Shown here: positions 24,241 to 34,442 of the stretch, in pieces | Numbering within the stretch: position 1 is the stretch's first letter | Layout of the letters: the number at the start of each line of letters is the position of its first letter | Assembly (NCBI RefSeq): GCF_013240295.1 | Contig: NZ_JABETK010000002.1 | Location: forward strand, 1,798,001-1,862,000 | Direction of reading: 5' to 3' | From: Neoaquamicrobium sediminum | Lineage (GTDB): Bacteria > Pseudomonadota > Alphaproteobacteria > Rhizobiales > Rhizobiaceae | Length of the DNA stretch: 64,000 nucleotides | Made by a program: the position numbers and the translations under genes | The notes under the pieces: generated by a model | Told to the model about the DNA's origin: nothing | The model's database searches: none | Seen by the model: the letters and a program-made list of their open reading frames with translations, nothing else

Positions 24241-25155
24241 ATGTCCGAAAGCCCCTACGAAATCCTCGATCCGCGCTTCGCAAAGCTGATCAACGGCACG
24301 GCCAGGCTGGAGCGGCTCCACACCGGTAGCCGCTGGACCGAGGGGCCGGCATGGTTTGCCGCCGGCCGCTACCTTGTATGGTCGGACATCCCCAACGATC
24401 GCATGCTGCGTTATGACGATGCCGACGGCCATGTCAGCGTCTTCCGCCAGCCCGCCGGCAACACCAACGGCCACACGGTGGACAGGCAGGGCAGGCTGGT
24501 TTCATGCGAGCACAAGGCCCGCCGCATCAGCCGCACCGAGCATGACGGCAGCGTCGTCACGATTGCCGACCGCTGGCAGGGCAAGCGGCTGAACTCGCCC
24601 AATGATCTTATCGTCAAATCCGACGGCTCGATCTGGTTCACGGACCCTACCTACGGCATCGATTCCGACTATGAGGGCGACAGGGCCGACAGCGAAATCG
24701 GCGCTTCGCACGTCTACCGCATCGACCCGACAACCGGCGCGGTCGAAGCGGTCGTCACCGACATGATAAAGCCGAACGGCCTCGCTTTCTCGCCCGACGA
24801 GACGAAGCTCTACGTGGTCGATACCGGCCGCACGCATGGCGACCATCATCCGGCCCACATGCGCGTCTTCGATGTCGGCAACGATGGCCGTCTCAGCGGC
24901 GGATCGGTCTTCGCCGATTGCACCGCGGGCCTGTTCGATGGCTTCCGGCTCGACACGGCCGGCCGCATCTGGACAAGCGCAGCCGACGGCATCCATTGCT
25001 ACGATCCCGACGGAACCCTGATCGGCAAGATTCTGGTGCCGGAAATCGTCTCAAACTGCTGTTTCGGCGGCCAAAAGCTCAATCGTCTTTTCATCACCGC
25101 CACGACGTCGCTCTACGCCGTTTATCTGAAGGTCAACGGCGCCAGAACCGTCTAG
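24241..25155 (+). CDS. SMP-30/gluconolactonase family protein
   Basis: A 304-residue six-bladed beta-propeller lactonase. The conserved metal ligand Glu is in WTEGPAWF, the Asn in RLNSPNDLIV, and the Asp in the IWFTDPTYGI and KLYVVDTGR segments. It probably opens a sugar lactone such as gluconolactone to the acid, feeding the gluconokinase encoded upstream. GAGGAGGAGAAGAC precedes the ATG. Its stop codon overlaps the stop of the convergent cation exporter in the palindrome CTAG. Confidence 0.9.
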   Translation: MSESPYEILDPRFAKLINGTARLERLHTGSRWTEGPAWFAAGRYLVWSDIPNDRMLRYDDADGHVSVFRQPAGNTNGHTVDRQGRLVSCEHKARRISRTEHDGSVVTIADRWQGKRLNSPNDLIVKSDGSIWFTDPTYGIDSDYEGDRADSEIGASHVYRIDPTTGAVEAVVTDMIKPNGLAFSPDETKLYVVDTGRTHGDHHPAHMRVFDVGNDGRLSGGSVFADCTAGLFDGFRLDTAGRIWTSAADGIHCYDPDGTLIGKILVPEIVSNCCFGGQKLNRLFITATTSLYAVYLKVNGARTV

Positions 25156-26060
25156 GCGAACGGAACTGCCGGGGTGCCGGGCGGCAGCTTCGCCTCGTCT
25201 TCCGGCTCGACATGGATGACGATCCGCACCGAGGGAATTTCTTCCTCAAGAGCGGCTTCGATCCGGTCGCAGATTGCGTGGCTCTCTCCGACAGTCATAT
25301 GTGCGTCGACCACCATGTGGAACTCGATGAAGGTCGCGCGGCCGGCGATCCGCGTCTTCAGGTCGTGAACTTCCAGCGCGCCCTTGGAGTTGGCGGAGAT
25401 GACGTCGCGGATCCGCACATGCTCCTCGACCGGCACGGCGCGATCCATCAGGCCGTCCAGCGATGAGGTGATGACCTTCCACCCCTGCCAGAGGATGTTG
25501 ATGGCGACAAGCAGCGCCAGCAGCGGATCGAGAAAATACCATCCTGTCAGAACGGCGCCGACGAGGCCGGCAATGACGCCGACCGACGTCACCACGTCCG
25601 TCATGACGTGGTGACCGTCGGCTTCCAGCGCCGGCGACTTGTCCTTGCGCCCGACGCGGATCAGCATCAGCGCCCAGACGCAGTTGATCGCCGCCGCAAC
25701 GCCGTTAACCGCGAGACCTTCCCAAGCCTGCTCAATCGGTGCCGGATTTTGCCAGCTTCGCCACACCTCGCCCATGATGAGCAGCGCGGCGACGACAATC
25801 AGCACGCCCTCAAGCACGGCCGAGAAATATTCCGCCTTGTGGTGCCCATACTGATGGTCGCGATCAGCCGGTTTGTGGCTGACGGAGATCGCCCAAAAGG
25901 CCGCGAAACCGGCGATGACGTTGACGATTGATTCCAGCGCGTCCGAGTAAAGCGCGACCGACCCGGTCATCCACCAGGCGACGAACTTCAGACCCATCAC
26001 GCCGAAAGCGACGACGATGGACCATGCCGCAAGGCGTCGTATGCGCTGCTTGGCAGTCAT
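25152..26060 (-). CDS. Cation diffusion facilitator (CDF) metal exporter
   Basis: A 302-residue inner-membrane protein with about six helices. The metal site residues of CDF proteins are visible: YSDALES in helix 2 and GHHVMTDVV (HxxxD) in helix 5, with QYGHHKAEYFS between helices 2 and 3. The C-terminal 90 or so residues form the cytoplasmic dimer domain (ALEVHDLKTRIAGRATFIEFHMVV). It probably exports a divalent metal (Zn2+, Fe2+ or Co2+) by proton antiport; sequence alone does not fix which. It is convergent with the lactonase gene. Confidence 0.9.
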   Translation of the reverse strand: MTAKQRIRRLAAWSIVVAFGVMGLKFVAWWMTGSVALYSDALESIVNVIAGFAAFWAISVSHKPADRDHQYGHHKAEYFSAVLEGVLIVVAALLIMGEVWRSWQNPAPIEQAWEGLAVNGVAAAINCVWALMLIRVGRKDKSPALEADGHHVMTDVVTSVGVIAGLVGAVLTGWYFLDPLLALLVAINILWQGWKVITSSLDGLMDRAVPVEEHVRIRDVISANSKGALEVHDLKTRIAGRATFIEFHMVVDAHMTVGESHAICDRIEAALEEEIPSVRIVIHVEPEDEAKLPPGTPAVPFA

Positions 26061-26115
26061 GACCGCTCGTGACGCTCCCGAACGTGAGGGATGGCAAACG
26101 TCATGATCTCGTTCC

Positions 26116-28304
26116 TCACGCGGCCTTTACCTTTGCCTTGCGCGGCAGATGCGCGACCACGTTCTCGATCATCCGCATGCCGGCGTTCTGGCCGAGCGTC
26201 ATGATCGATTCGGGGTGGAACTGCACGGCGGCCACAGGCTCGTGCTTGTGCTCGAACGCCATCACCACGCCGTCCTCGGTTTCCGCCGTGACGATGAACG
26301 CATCCGGCAACCGCACCGGATCGGCGAATATCGAGTGGTAGCGACCGACAGTCACTTCCTTGGGCAGGCCGGAAAAGATGACGCCGGGCCTCGAAACCCG
26401 GATGCGCGACGGCTTGCCGTGCATCGGCACATGAAGCTGGCGCAGCTCGCCACCATAGGCCTCCGCGAGCGCCTGCAAACCGAGGCAGACGCCGAAGATC
26501 GGCAGGTCTCGCTTGCGCGCCTTCTCGATCGTCGCCTTGGTGTCGAAATCCTTAGGGCTGCCGGGGCCGGGTGAAAGCACGACAAGATCAGGATTGACCC
26601 GGTCGAACACTTCTTCCGGCACCGGGGAGCGCACGGTGGAGACACTCGCGCCGGTCTGGCGGAAATAGTTCGCCAGCGTGTGCACGAACGAGTCCTCATG
26701 GTCGACCAGCAGGATCGAGACGCCCTCGCCCACCTTCGCGCCCTCGCGCTCGCTCGTTGCAGCATTGCCGGCCGAGGCCTCGCGGATCGCCGTCAGCATC
26801 GCGGAAGCTTTCAGCTCCGTCTCAGCTTCTTCCTCCGCAGGGTCGGAATCGTAAAGCAGCGTCGCGCCTGCGCGGACCTCTGCAATGCCGTCCTTGATGC
26901 GGATGGTGCGCAGCGTCAGGCCGGTGTTCATATCGCCGTTGAAATGCACCATGCCGATGGCGCCACCATACCAGGCGCGCGGGCTCTTCTCGTGGTTCTC
27001 GATGAAGCGCATCGCCCACAGTTTCGGCGCGCCGGTCACCGTCACTGCCCAAGCATGCGACAGGAATGCGTCGAACGCGTCCATGCCCTCTCGCAGTCGA
27101 CCTTCGATGTGGTCGACCGTGTGGATCAGGCGCGAATACATCTCGATCTGCCGCCGCCCGATGACACGCACGGAACCCGGTTCGCAAACCCGGCTCTTGT
27201 CGTTGCGGTCGACATCGGAACACATGGTCAGCTCGCTCTCGTCCTTCTTCGAGTTCAGCAGCTTGAGGATCTGCTCGGAGTCAGAGATCGCATCGTCGCC
27301 GCGGCGGATCGTGCCGGAAATCGGGCAGGTCTCCACGCGCCGGCCGTTGACCCGCACGAACATTTCCGGCGAGGCACCAATCAGGTATTCGCCGCCACCG
27401 AGGTTGATGAAGAACGAATAGGGCGACGGATTGATCTTCTTCAGTCGTCGCGTGATCTCCGAAGGCCTGGAATCGCAGCGCTCGAAGAACATCTGCCCCG
27501 GCACCACCTCGAAGAGGTCACCGCGCCGGAAGCTTTCCTTGGCCGTTTCCACCAGCTTCGCATATTCGCCGGGCTCATGGTCGCCGCGCGGCGGATGCGG
27601 CTGCTCGGCCGGAAAGGCTCCTGTTCGTTGTCGCGTGGCAGACCTGCGGTCGAAAACCCCACGCCGGAATAGTCGTAGCGGTCGTGCCAGGCTTTCGCCT
27701 GGTGGTGGTCAACCACAAGGATCTCGTCGGGCAGGTAAAGCACAACGTCGCGCTGGTCGCCGGGACGTTCGAGCTTCTGTTCGACATGGTCGAACTGAAA
27801 GGCGATGTCATAGCCGAATGCGCCGTAGAGACCGAGATTGCCATCCTCCGGCGATCGGAAGAGATCGACCAGCGCCCGCAGAACGGTGAACACCGTCGGT
27901 GCCTTGCTTCGCTCCTCTTCGGCAAAGACACGGCCGGGCTCGGCCACCCGCAAAGTCATGAGACGCGACGAGACCTCGCCCATCGTCACGGCGGAGAGCG
28001 TCTCCACCGCGCGGCGAATTGCCGGCAGCAGCACCTCGCCGCGCGCGTTCAGCGCCTCGATGCGCATCGCCCGGCCTTTGGCGCTGATGACGACCGGCGG
28101 GTCGATCATCGCCGTATCCCAGCGCGTATAGCGGCCCGGATACTCGTAATTGGAGGAGAATACGCAGCCGAGCCGTGAATCGAGCGCGTCGATATAGGTT
28201 TCGATCGCCCCCTCATAAGGTGTGTCGTGGCGTTGCCGCGTCACCGTCACGCCTCCGGCGGTGATGAACCGTTCGGCGCCGTCTTCAAGCAGTTCGACTG
28301 TCAT
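26116..28304 (-). CDS. trpE: Fused anthranilate synthase TrpE(G), frame-broken
   Basis: One polypeptide of about 729 residues, the usual size of rhizobial TrpE(G). The synthase part contains [38 protein letters not shown] and [21 protein letters not shown]. The C-terminal glutaminase has [29 protein letters not shown], the nucleophile Cys in [11 protein letters not shown], and QFHPESI. It converts chorismate and glutamine to anthranilate. The frame breaks at about 27612-27621; one missing base restores [23 protein letters not shown]-like sequence. The ATG at 28304 has GGAGACAGGGA upstream. A trpL attenuator precedes it. Confidence 0.93.
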
Positions 28305-28348
28305 TCCCTGTCTCCATCCGTTTCCGCCTGGCGGACCCGGGACGACTG

Positions 28349-28385
28349 AAAACAAAATGGCCGCCCGGAAATCCGTTGCGGCCAT
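28349..28385 (-). terminator. trp attenuator terminator hairpin
   Basis: On the minus strand an 8-bp perfect stem (ATGGCCGC / GCGGCCAT, arms 28378-28385 and 28357-28364) is followed by TTTTGTTTT. It lies between the Trp-rich leader peptide and the trpE(G) start, where the attenuator is known in rhizobia. A GCGGCC just after the leader stop could pair with the left arm to form the antiterminator. Confidence 0.85.
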
Positions 28386-28420
28386 CACATTTCACGCGCA
28401 CGCGTTCGCCCGGCCGCTTG

Positions 28421-28465
28421 TCAGCAGGCCCACCACCACAGGGTCTTAATCGAACGAACCGTCAT
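28421..28465 (-). CDS. trpL: trp leader peptide TrpL (14 aa, Trp-Trp-Trp)
   Basis: A short frame MTVRSIKTLWWWAC ends with TGA. Three consecutive Trp codons just before the terminator hairpin are the hallmark of transcription attenuation: ribosome stalling when charged tRNA-Trp is scarce favours the antiterminator. Attenuation of trpE(G) by a leader with WWW is established in Sinorhizobium. The peptide itself has no expected function beyond sensing in cis, although rhizobial trpL has also been reported to act in trans. Confidence 0.88.
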   Translation of the reverse strand: MTVRSIKTLWWWAC

Positions 28466-28594
28466 GGCGAAATCCTTAGCGGCGAACGCCCGCCTGCGCA
28501 ACCTGATTTCCGCGCCCTCGTACAACCCGCTGTCACCCTCATGTCACGCGTGTCGCTTACGCGGACGGTCCGCGCCGCAGGAAAGGAACGTGCC

Positions 28595-29307
28595 TTGGCA
28601 TACGCGACGAACGACGAATTCGGCCGAAACTTCATCTCAACCGAGAAAGACACGCCACCGCGCCACTTAGGCACCCGTTACGACAGTGCCGGCAACTTTC
28701 TCTACGAGCCGGGCAACACCTTCGTCTCGCACGTCGTCGACGGTTCGCAGAGCCAGAAGCAGCTGGTCGAGGTTCGCGAGCGCCTGCGTGCCCTGCCCTA
28801 TTCCAACCACTTCACGTTCACGCCTGTATCGAGCCTGCACAAGACGCTTTTCCAGGGGTGATCGAAGGCCGTCGCGGGCGCGAATACTGGCCGGCGGCAC
28901 TGCCTGCCGATGCCGCAATTCCCGAAACGACAAGCTGGATCGACGAGCGCCTCGACGGCTTCTCGGTCAAGGCGCCGTTCCGCATCAAGGCCGACATGGT
29001 CACGCCGCTGGGCGTTGTCGTATCAGGCCTGACCGATGCCGACGAAAAGGTCATGCGCGAGGCGCGCGATGCGCTTGCGGAGCGCCTCGGCTACCGCCAC
29101 CCGGACCATGACGACTACACCTTCCACATCACGCTGGCCTATCAGCTCGACTGGCTGCCGCCGGAGGCGGAAGCGATCTATCTACCGGCACTTGCCGAGA
29201 TGAAGACGCTGCTCGACGCCTTTCCCGAAGGCATCGAGCTCGATGTGCCCGCCTTCTGCGTTTTCGACGATATGGAGGAGTTCAGGCCGCTTCGCGAGAT
29301 CGGTTGA
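28595..29307 (+). CDS. DUF1868-type protein (2H phosphoesterase-like), frame-broken
   Basis: About 237 residues. The first part (GTRYDSAGNFLYEPGNTFVSHV, FTFTPVSSLHKTLFQG) and the second (VIEGRRGREYWPAALP, DDYTFHITLAYQLDWLP) each hold an H-x-T/S-like element (SLHKT, TFHIT), as in the 2'-5' RNA ligase/2H superfamily to which DUF1868 belongs. The frame breaks in GGGG at 28855-28858; one missing G joins LFQG to VIEG. I favour the TTG at 28595 because AGGAAAGGA precedes it; an ATG at 28541 lacks a ribosome site. Function unknown. Its end overlaps the convergent PAP2 gene by 26 bp. Confidence 0.75.
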
Positions 29308-29995
29308 ACGCCCGCAAACCGCTGACCACCAGCCAGGTCAAGCTCGCCCAGGCTGCGCCCAGCGCCCAGCCGGCGGCAACGTCGCTCGGCCAGTGGACGC
29401 CGAGATAGACGCGGCTGAAGCCCACCATGATGGTCAGGAGCACAGCCACGCAGATGACGTAGACGCGCGCCGCAAGACTGTCGACGAGACGGACGATCAG
29501 CGTGGCCAGCGTGAGATAGACCAGCGCGCTCATGGTCGCGTGGCCGCTCGGAAAGCTCGCCGTATGCGTCTGCACGAGATGATCCACGATGTCGGGTCGC
29601 GGCCGGTCGTAGAGCATCTTGAGAAGTTGGCTCAGCGCCGTCCCCGAAACGATCGACAGGAAGACGAACAGCGCCGGCCCATAGCGTCCGATAACCAATA
29701 GGAACCCCAGCACCGCGGCAACCAGCACGACCAGCAGCGGATAACCGCCCAGCGCCGTGATCTCGGTGATCGTCTCCACCAGCCAGCCGGGCCCGAGCGG
29801 CCTCGCACTGTCTGTCGGGTCGCGAAACATCAGCAGCAGCGCGCTGTCGATCCGCGCGATCTCGTTTTCGCTCACCTCATCGGCGATTGCGAGGAAGACA
29901 TACACCCCGCTTGCCACCACCGCGACCAGCAGCACTGGCACGGTCGCGAAACGCATTTCGCGCATGCCGCGCACGAGTTGGAAAAGTCTGTTCAT
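29282..29995 (-). CDS. PAP2-family membrane phosphatase
   Basis: A 237-residue membrane protein with about six helices and the three acid-phosphatase motifs: KMLYDRPRP (KxxxxxxRP), FPSGHAT (PSGH) and SRVYLGVHWPSD (SRxxxxxHxxxD). Such enzymes dephosphorylate lipids such as phosphatidate or undecaprenyl pyrophosphate at the periplasmic face. The ATG overlaps the stop of the DUF2254 gene (ATGA), so the two are translated together. The substrate is unknown. Confidence 0.9.
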   Translation of the reverse strand: MNRLFQLVRGMREMRFATVPVLLVAVVASGVYVFLAIADEVSENEIARIDSALLLMFRDPTDSARPLGPGWLVETITEITALGGYPLLVVLVAAVLGFLLVIGRYGPALFVFLSIVSGTALSQLLKMLYDRPRPDIVDHLVQTHTASFPSGHATMSALVYLTLATLIVRLVDSLAARVYVICVAVLLTIMVGFSRVYLGVHWPSDVAAGWALGAAWASLTWLVVSGLRAFNRSREAA

Positions 29996-31245
29996 GCACC
30001 CACCATCGCAGCCGCCGCCCTGGCGCGGCCGATATCGTTCGGGAAATCCATGGCCAGGGCCGCACGCTCCAGCGCCTGCTCGGACTGGCGGTGCGCATTC
30101 TCGACAAAACGCTGGTCGCCCGTGCGCGCAAGCGCTGCAAGCGCCTTGTGCAGCCTTACCTGCACCTCCACCACACCGGCGCCATCCCGCGCAATCGGCA
30201 CGAAGATGTCGTCGAACAGTTCAGCTATGTCCAGATCCGGCACCCAGACCTCGGGAAACCGCGGCTCGATCTCATCGTCTTCTCCCGCCCATATCGCCAG
30301 CACACGCACCGCGCGACCGATAACGTCGATCGCCGTGCCCGGATCGTTGATGCCGGGCGAAAGAGCGCGCGAAGCGATCTCCGCCAGAACGCAAAGGCCG
30401 AAGCGCGGATCCTGGTCGAAGCTGCGCTCGTCGGCAATGGTCACGGCATCGAGGATCGCGTCGAAATCGGTGGCGGTATCGAAACCGCTGCACCAGGCAA
30501 TCGGCCGGCCAGGGTCGATGAACGTGCCCGGCAGGCTTGCGAGATACACCCGCCCGCCGGCCGCCTTGGCGGCCCTGGAGATGGCTGCCGTGTCCACATG
30601 CTGGATATAGCCGATGCGATCACTGTAGACCGGATGCGCGCCGTCATCGACGACGTCGCGGCCGGGCTCCAGCCGCCTACCGCCGAGATAGGGCGTGCTG
30701 CGCCGCGCGCGCATGGCCTTGGCCGTGGCCTCTTCCACCACATCTGTGGTCTCGCCGACACGGCCTAGCCGCAGCAGGTAGTCGATCCAGCGCAGCAGCG
30801 TGATGACGATCAGCATCACAACGGCCAGTGTCATGAAGAACAGCACCACGCGGCCGCGCTCGCCATAAGCGCCCATCGACAGGGTGATGATCGCGACGAG
30901 GCTGTAGAGGAACGAGCCGACGAATGCAGCCAGCACGTTCTGAGTTGTCTTGTCCTCGATTAGCAGCTTGGTCGCGCGCGGCGTGACATTGCTGGTCGCG
31001 GCCGAATATGCCGCAACCATGGTCGACAGCGAGAATGTGGTCACGGCCAGCATACTCGAGGCAATGATCTCGAGGATGCGGTCGACCGAGTTTGCGCCGA
31101 GCTTGTCGGCAAGCCCGGTTGGAATGAAAGGCGAGATTAGCAGCGAGACGAGGGCGGCGAAGATGGCCAGCAGCGAGATCACCGAGGCGCGAAACCACAG
31201 GCGCCTTGTCAGCAGGCTGAACAGCCATTTCCACTTCGATACCAT
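29992..31245 (-). CDS. DUF2254 membrane protein
   Basis: A 417-residue protein with about four N-terminal transmembrane segments in the first 155 residues (FRASVISLLAIFAALVSLL; ILEIIASSMLAVTTFSLST; NVLAAFVGSFLYSLVAII; VVLFFMTLAVVMLIVITLL) and a long soluble C-terminus starting near TPYLGGRRLEPGRD. The patterns TTFSLSTMVAAYSAATSNVTPR and DPRFGLCVLAEIASRALSPGINDPGTA are typical of DUF2254. Its function is unknown. It is coupled to the PAP2 gene, so a shared envelope role is possible. Confidence 0.85.
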   Translation of the reverse strand: MVSKWKWLFSLLTRRLWFRASVISLLAIFAALVSLLISPFIPTGLADKLGANSVDRILEIIASSMLAVTTFSLSTMVAAYSAATSNVTPRATKLLIEDKTTQNVLAAFVGSFLYSLVAIITLSMGAYGERGRVVLFFMTLAVVMLIVITLLRWIDYLLRLGRVGETTDVVEEATAKAMRARRSTPYLGGRRLEPGRDVVDDGAHPVYSDRIGYIQHVDTAAISRAAKAAGGRVYLASLPGTFIDPGRPIAWCSGFDTATDFDAILDAVTIADERSFDQDPRFGLCVLAEIASRALSPGINDPGTAIDVIGRAVRVLAIWAGEDDEIEPRFPEVWVPDLDIAELFDDIFVPIARDGAGVVEVQVRLHKALAALARTGDQRFVENAHRQSEQALERAALAMDFPNDIGRARAAAAMVGA

Positions 31246-31368
31246 GGTTCCGCCTCTCCGGATGGAAGCCAGATATGGCGGCTCGGCAAGCCCATGGCAA
31301 GCCGCCGTGCCGGGGCTGCGGCAAGGCGGCTCAGGTCGATGCGGCTGCGCTTCCGCGCGCCGGGCGCG

Positions 31369-33046
31369 TCAGAAGAGCCCTTCGATCTGCCCTTTGTCGT
31401 TGAGGAAGATACGCTCCGATGAGGGCGACTTCGGCAGGCCGGGCATGGTCATGATCTCACCGCAGATTGCCACGACGAAGCCCGCGCCAGCGGAAAGCCG
31501 CACCTCGCGCACCGGTACGACGTGGTCCGTCGGCGCGCCGCGCAGGTTCGATCCGTCGAAAACGAGTACTGCGTCTTGGCCATGCACACCGGCAGGTTGC
31601 CATAGCCCTGCGCTTCCCACTGGTGGAGCTGGTCGCGCACCGACTTGTCGGCGATGGCCTCCGAGCCGCGGTAGATGCGCTTGACGATTGTGTCGATCTT
31701 GTCGAACAGCTTCATCTCGTCCGGATAGAGCGGGGCAAACTGGGACTTGCCGGATTCGGCGAGCTCAACCACCTTGTGCGCCAGTTCCTCGATGCCGGCC
31801 GACCCCTGCGCCCAGTGCTTGCACAGAACCGCCTCGGCGCCCTGCGCGGCCACATAGGCCTTCACCGCCTCGATTTCGGCATCCGTGTCGGACACGAAAT
31901 GGTTGATCGCCACGATGGCCGGGACGCCGAACTGTTTCACGTTCTCGATGTGGCGACCGAGATTGGCGCAGCCCTTCTTCACCGCATCGACATTTTCGGC
32001 ACCGAGATCGTCCTTCTTGATCCCGCCGTTCATCTTGAGCGCACGCACCGTCGCCACGATCACGGCAGCCGCCGGCTTGAGGCCCGCCTTGCGGCACTTG
32101 ATGTCGAAGAACTTTTCGGCGCCAAGGTCGGCGCCGAAGCCGGCCTCTGTCACCACATAGTCGGCGATCTTGAGCGCCGTCGTGGTCGCGACCACCGAGT
32201 TGCAGCCATGCGCGATATTGGCGAACGGGCCGCCATGCACGAAGGCAGGATTGTTCTCGAGCGTCTGCACCAGATTGGGCTGCACGGCATCCTTCAGAAG
32301 CACGGCCATGGCGCCGTCGGCCTTCAGGTCGCGCGCGAAGACCGGGCTCTTGTCGCGACGATAGGCAACGATGATGTCGCCGATGCGCTTCTGGAGGTCC
32401 GCCAAGTCCGTGGCCAGACACAGGATCGCCATGACCTCAGAGGCAACCGTGATGTCGAAACCGGCCTCGCGCGGAAAACCGTTGGCGACCCCGCCGAGCG
32501 AGCAGATGATCTGCCGAAGGGCGCGGTCGTTCATGTCCATGACACGCCGCCAGGCGACACGTCGCACGTCGATGCCCTGCTCGTTGCCCCAGTATATTTG
32601 GTTGTCGATCAGCGCCGAGAGCAGATTGTGCGCGGTGGTGATCGCATGGAAGTCGCCGGTGAAGTGGAGGTTCATGTCCTCCATCGGCACCACCTGGGCA
32701 TATCCACCGCCGGCAGCACCCCCTTCATGCCGAAATTCGGTCCGAGCGACGCCTCGCGGATGCAGACCATCGCCTTCTTGCCGATGCGGTTCAGCCCGTC
32801 GCCGAGGCCCACGGTGGTGGTGGTCTTGCCCTCACCCGCCGGCGTCGGATTGATCGCCGTGACGAGGATCAGCTTGCCGTCCTTGTTGCCCTGCACCTGC
32901 TTGATGTATTCGGCGGAGACCTTCGCCTTGTCATGCCCGTAAGGCAGCAGATGCTCGGCGGGAATGCCCAGCCCCGCGCCTACGTCCATGATCGGCTTTT
33001 TCGTGGCTGCGCGTGCGATCTCGATGTCGGACTTGAACTCGGCCAT
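31369..33046 (-). CDS. fhs: Formate-tetrahydrofolate ligase, frame-broken at two sites
   Basis: About 559 residues, the normal length. It makes 10-formyl-THF from formate, THF and ATP. The P-loop [16 protein letters not shown] is near residues 65-80, followed by [25 protein letters not shown] and [29 protein letters not shown]. Breaks: a run of five C at 32719-32723 (one base missing inside KGGAAGGG) and about 31549-31552 (one base missing in [13 protein letters not shown]). With both repaired the protein runs to QIEGLF. ATG 33046 has GGGGGAGA upstream. Confidence 0.92.
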
Positions 33047-33178
33047 GCGATCTCCCCCTGGGACGGCTCGTTTGCGACGCGGCTGATGCGCCGCCGTTGG
33101 CCGCATAGAAGCCCGACCGGGTCAATTCGCGCCGTCTCAAAACAGCCGCCCAATGCGCGAAATGCGACAGGCGGGATA

Positions 33179-33301
33179 GGGCAGTAGGGGACTAGGGCAG
33201 TAAGGAAGTAGGGAACACGAAGCGGTGGGCGGCGTGCTTGCTGTCCCAACCAGTTCCTGCAATTTAGCATACTGCCTTACTGCCCTAGTCCCCTACTGCC
33301 C
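33179..33301. repeat. Perfect 27-bp inverted repeat with internal short repeats
   Basis: Arms 33179-33205 and 33275-33301 are exact reverse complements, 69 bp apart. Within each arm a GGCAGTAGG / GGACTAGG / GGCAGTAAGG unit is repeated, so the element is both palindromic and internally tandem. It fills most of the gap between the fhs gene and the DUF2333 gene and could act as a transcript hairpin. I see no gene inside it. Confidence 0.85.
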
Positions 33302-33308
33302 CGCTCTC

Positions 33309-34433
33309 CTACCGATCCAGCACCTGCCGCACCTCGACCAGATTGGACCGTACCCGCAGCACGTAAAAGCCCATGGTCGCCAGATGCGTCGGCATGATCC
33401 AGCCCGCCTCGTTGCCGTTGGAGATGATGAACGGCCGGATATTCAGCGCGGCGCGGAGCTGCTGCTCCGTCTGTTGCCACAGCGGGAGGATCGCACGCTG
33501 GCGGATGACGTCCTCGAAGTCGGCCCCGGCAGCGTGGAGAATGCCGTAATAGCCGTAGAGCTGACCATAGGCGAACCAGAACCGATCGTCAGCCCGCGTG
33601 TCGAACCAGCCGTAATTGTAGGCTTCGGAACGCTCCCGCAGGATCGCCGAGGTCGACCCGATGTCGTTGGCGATGCGGTCGATGAACTGGATCAGGTTGT
33701 CGGCGCGCGCGTCGAACACCGCGTTGCAGGCTTCAAGCCTGTCGTTGAACGTATTCAGGTCGCGGATCGCCGAACGGTAGAAGCTGGGCGTCGGCGTTTT
33801 CGGGCCGAACGGATTGAGGCCGAAATACCAGGTGTATTCGTCGAACTGCAGGTTGCCGCGGGCATCCTGCAGATTCTGGTCGATCTGCGATGTGCCGCGG
33901 ATGCGGCCGAGCGTGTCGACGAGCTCGATCGAGGTGCGGCGTATCGCCTGGTTCACCCCGCGCTGGAACGAAGCCTTGTTGTCGAGCCATGGCGTATGGT
34001 CCCAGTCCATGCCGAACAGGCCAAGCTTGTAGAGGATCATCGACGAGATCCAGGCATTCTCGTTGACGTTGAACTCAACGAGGTCGGCCGTCACGTCGGC
34101 GATCGCCGAGCGGCCGCAGGTGCGCGTCGTGTCGCCCCCATCGGCGGCCGAAACCTGCTCGCCCGCCGATAGGTTGCGGCTGGCAAGGTTGTAGGCCTGG
34201 ACATAGTCGGGATCGAAGCCCGTCCAGCGCTGCGTATTCCAGAAGAAATAGCCATAGAGGCCGATCAGCACGAGAAGACCGATGCCGATGGGGCCCTTGA
34301 TGAGCCAGCCGCGCCGCGCATACCAGCGGCTGGCAGCGACAAAGGGCCAGCAGATCCACGCGATCACCAGGCCGATGCCACGGCCGATCGCCTGAAAGAC
34401 GCGGGTGAAGAAATTGACAATCGGATCGAACAT
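33309..34433 (-). CDS. DUF2333 membrane-anchored protein
   Basis: A 374-residue protein. Residues about 15-35 and 46-66 are hydrophobic (IGRGIGLVIAWICWPFVA; KGPIGIGLLVLIGLYGYFFW), giving an N-terminal inner-membrane anchor; the rest, from NTQRWTGFDPDYV, is soluble and probably periplasmic. Conserved stretches such as NAWISSMILYKLGLFGMDWDHTPWLDNKASFQRG and ADDRFWFAYGQLYGYYG match DUF2333. Function unknown. It is the last gene of the five-gene cluster, nine bases after the DUF6638-like gene. Confidence 0.85.
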   Translation of the reverse strand: MFDPIVNFFTRVFQAIGRGIGLVIAWICWPFVAASRWYARRGWLIKGPIGIGLLVLIGLYGYFFWNTQRWTGFDPDYVQAYNLASRNLSAGEQVSAADGGDTTRTCGRSAIADVTADLVEFNVNENAWISSMILYKLGLFGMDWDHTPWLDNKASFQRGVNQAIRRTSIELVDTLGRIRGTSQIDQNLQDARGNLQFDEYTWYFGLNPFGPKTPTPSFYRSAIRDLNTFNDRLEACNAVFDARADNLIQFIDRIANDIGSTSAILRERSEAYNYGWFDTRADDRFWFAYGQLYGYYGILHAAGADFEDVIRQRAILPLWQQTEQQLRAALNIRPFIISNGNEAGWIMPTHLATMGFYVLRVRSNLVEVRQVLDR

Positions 34434-34442
34434 GGTTCCCCC

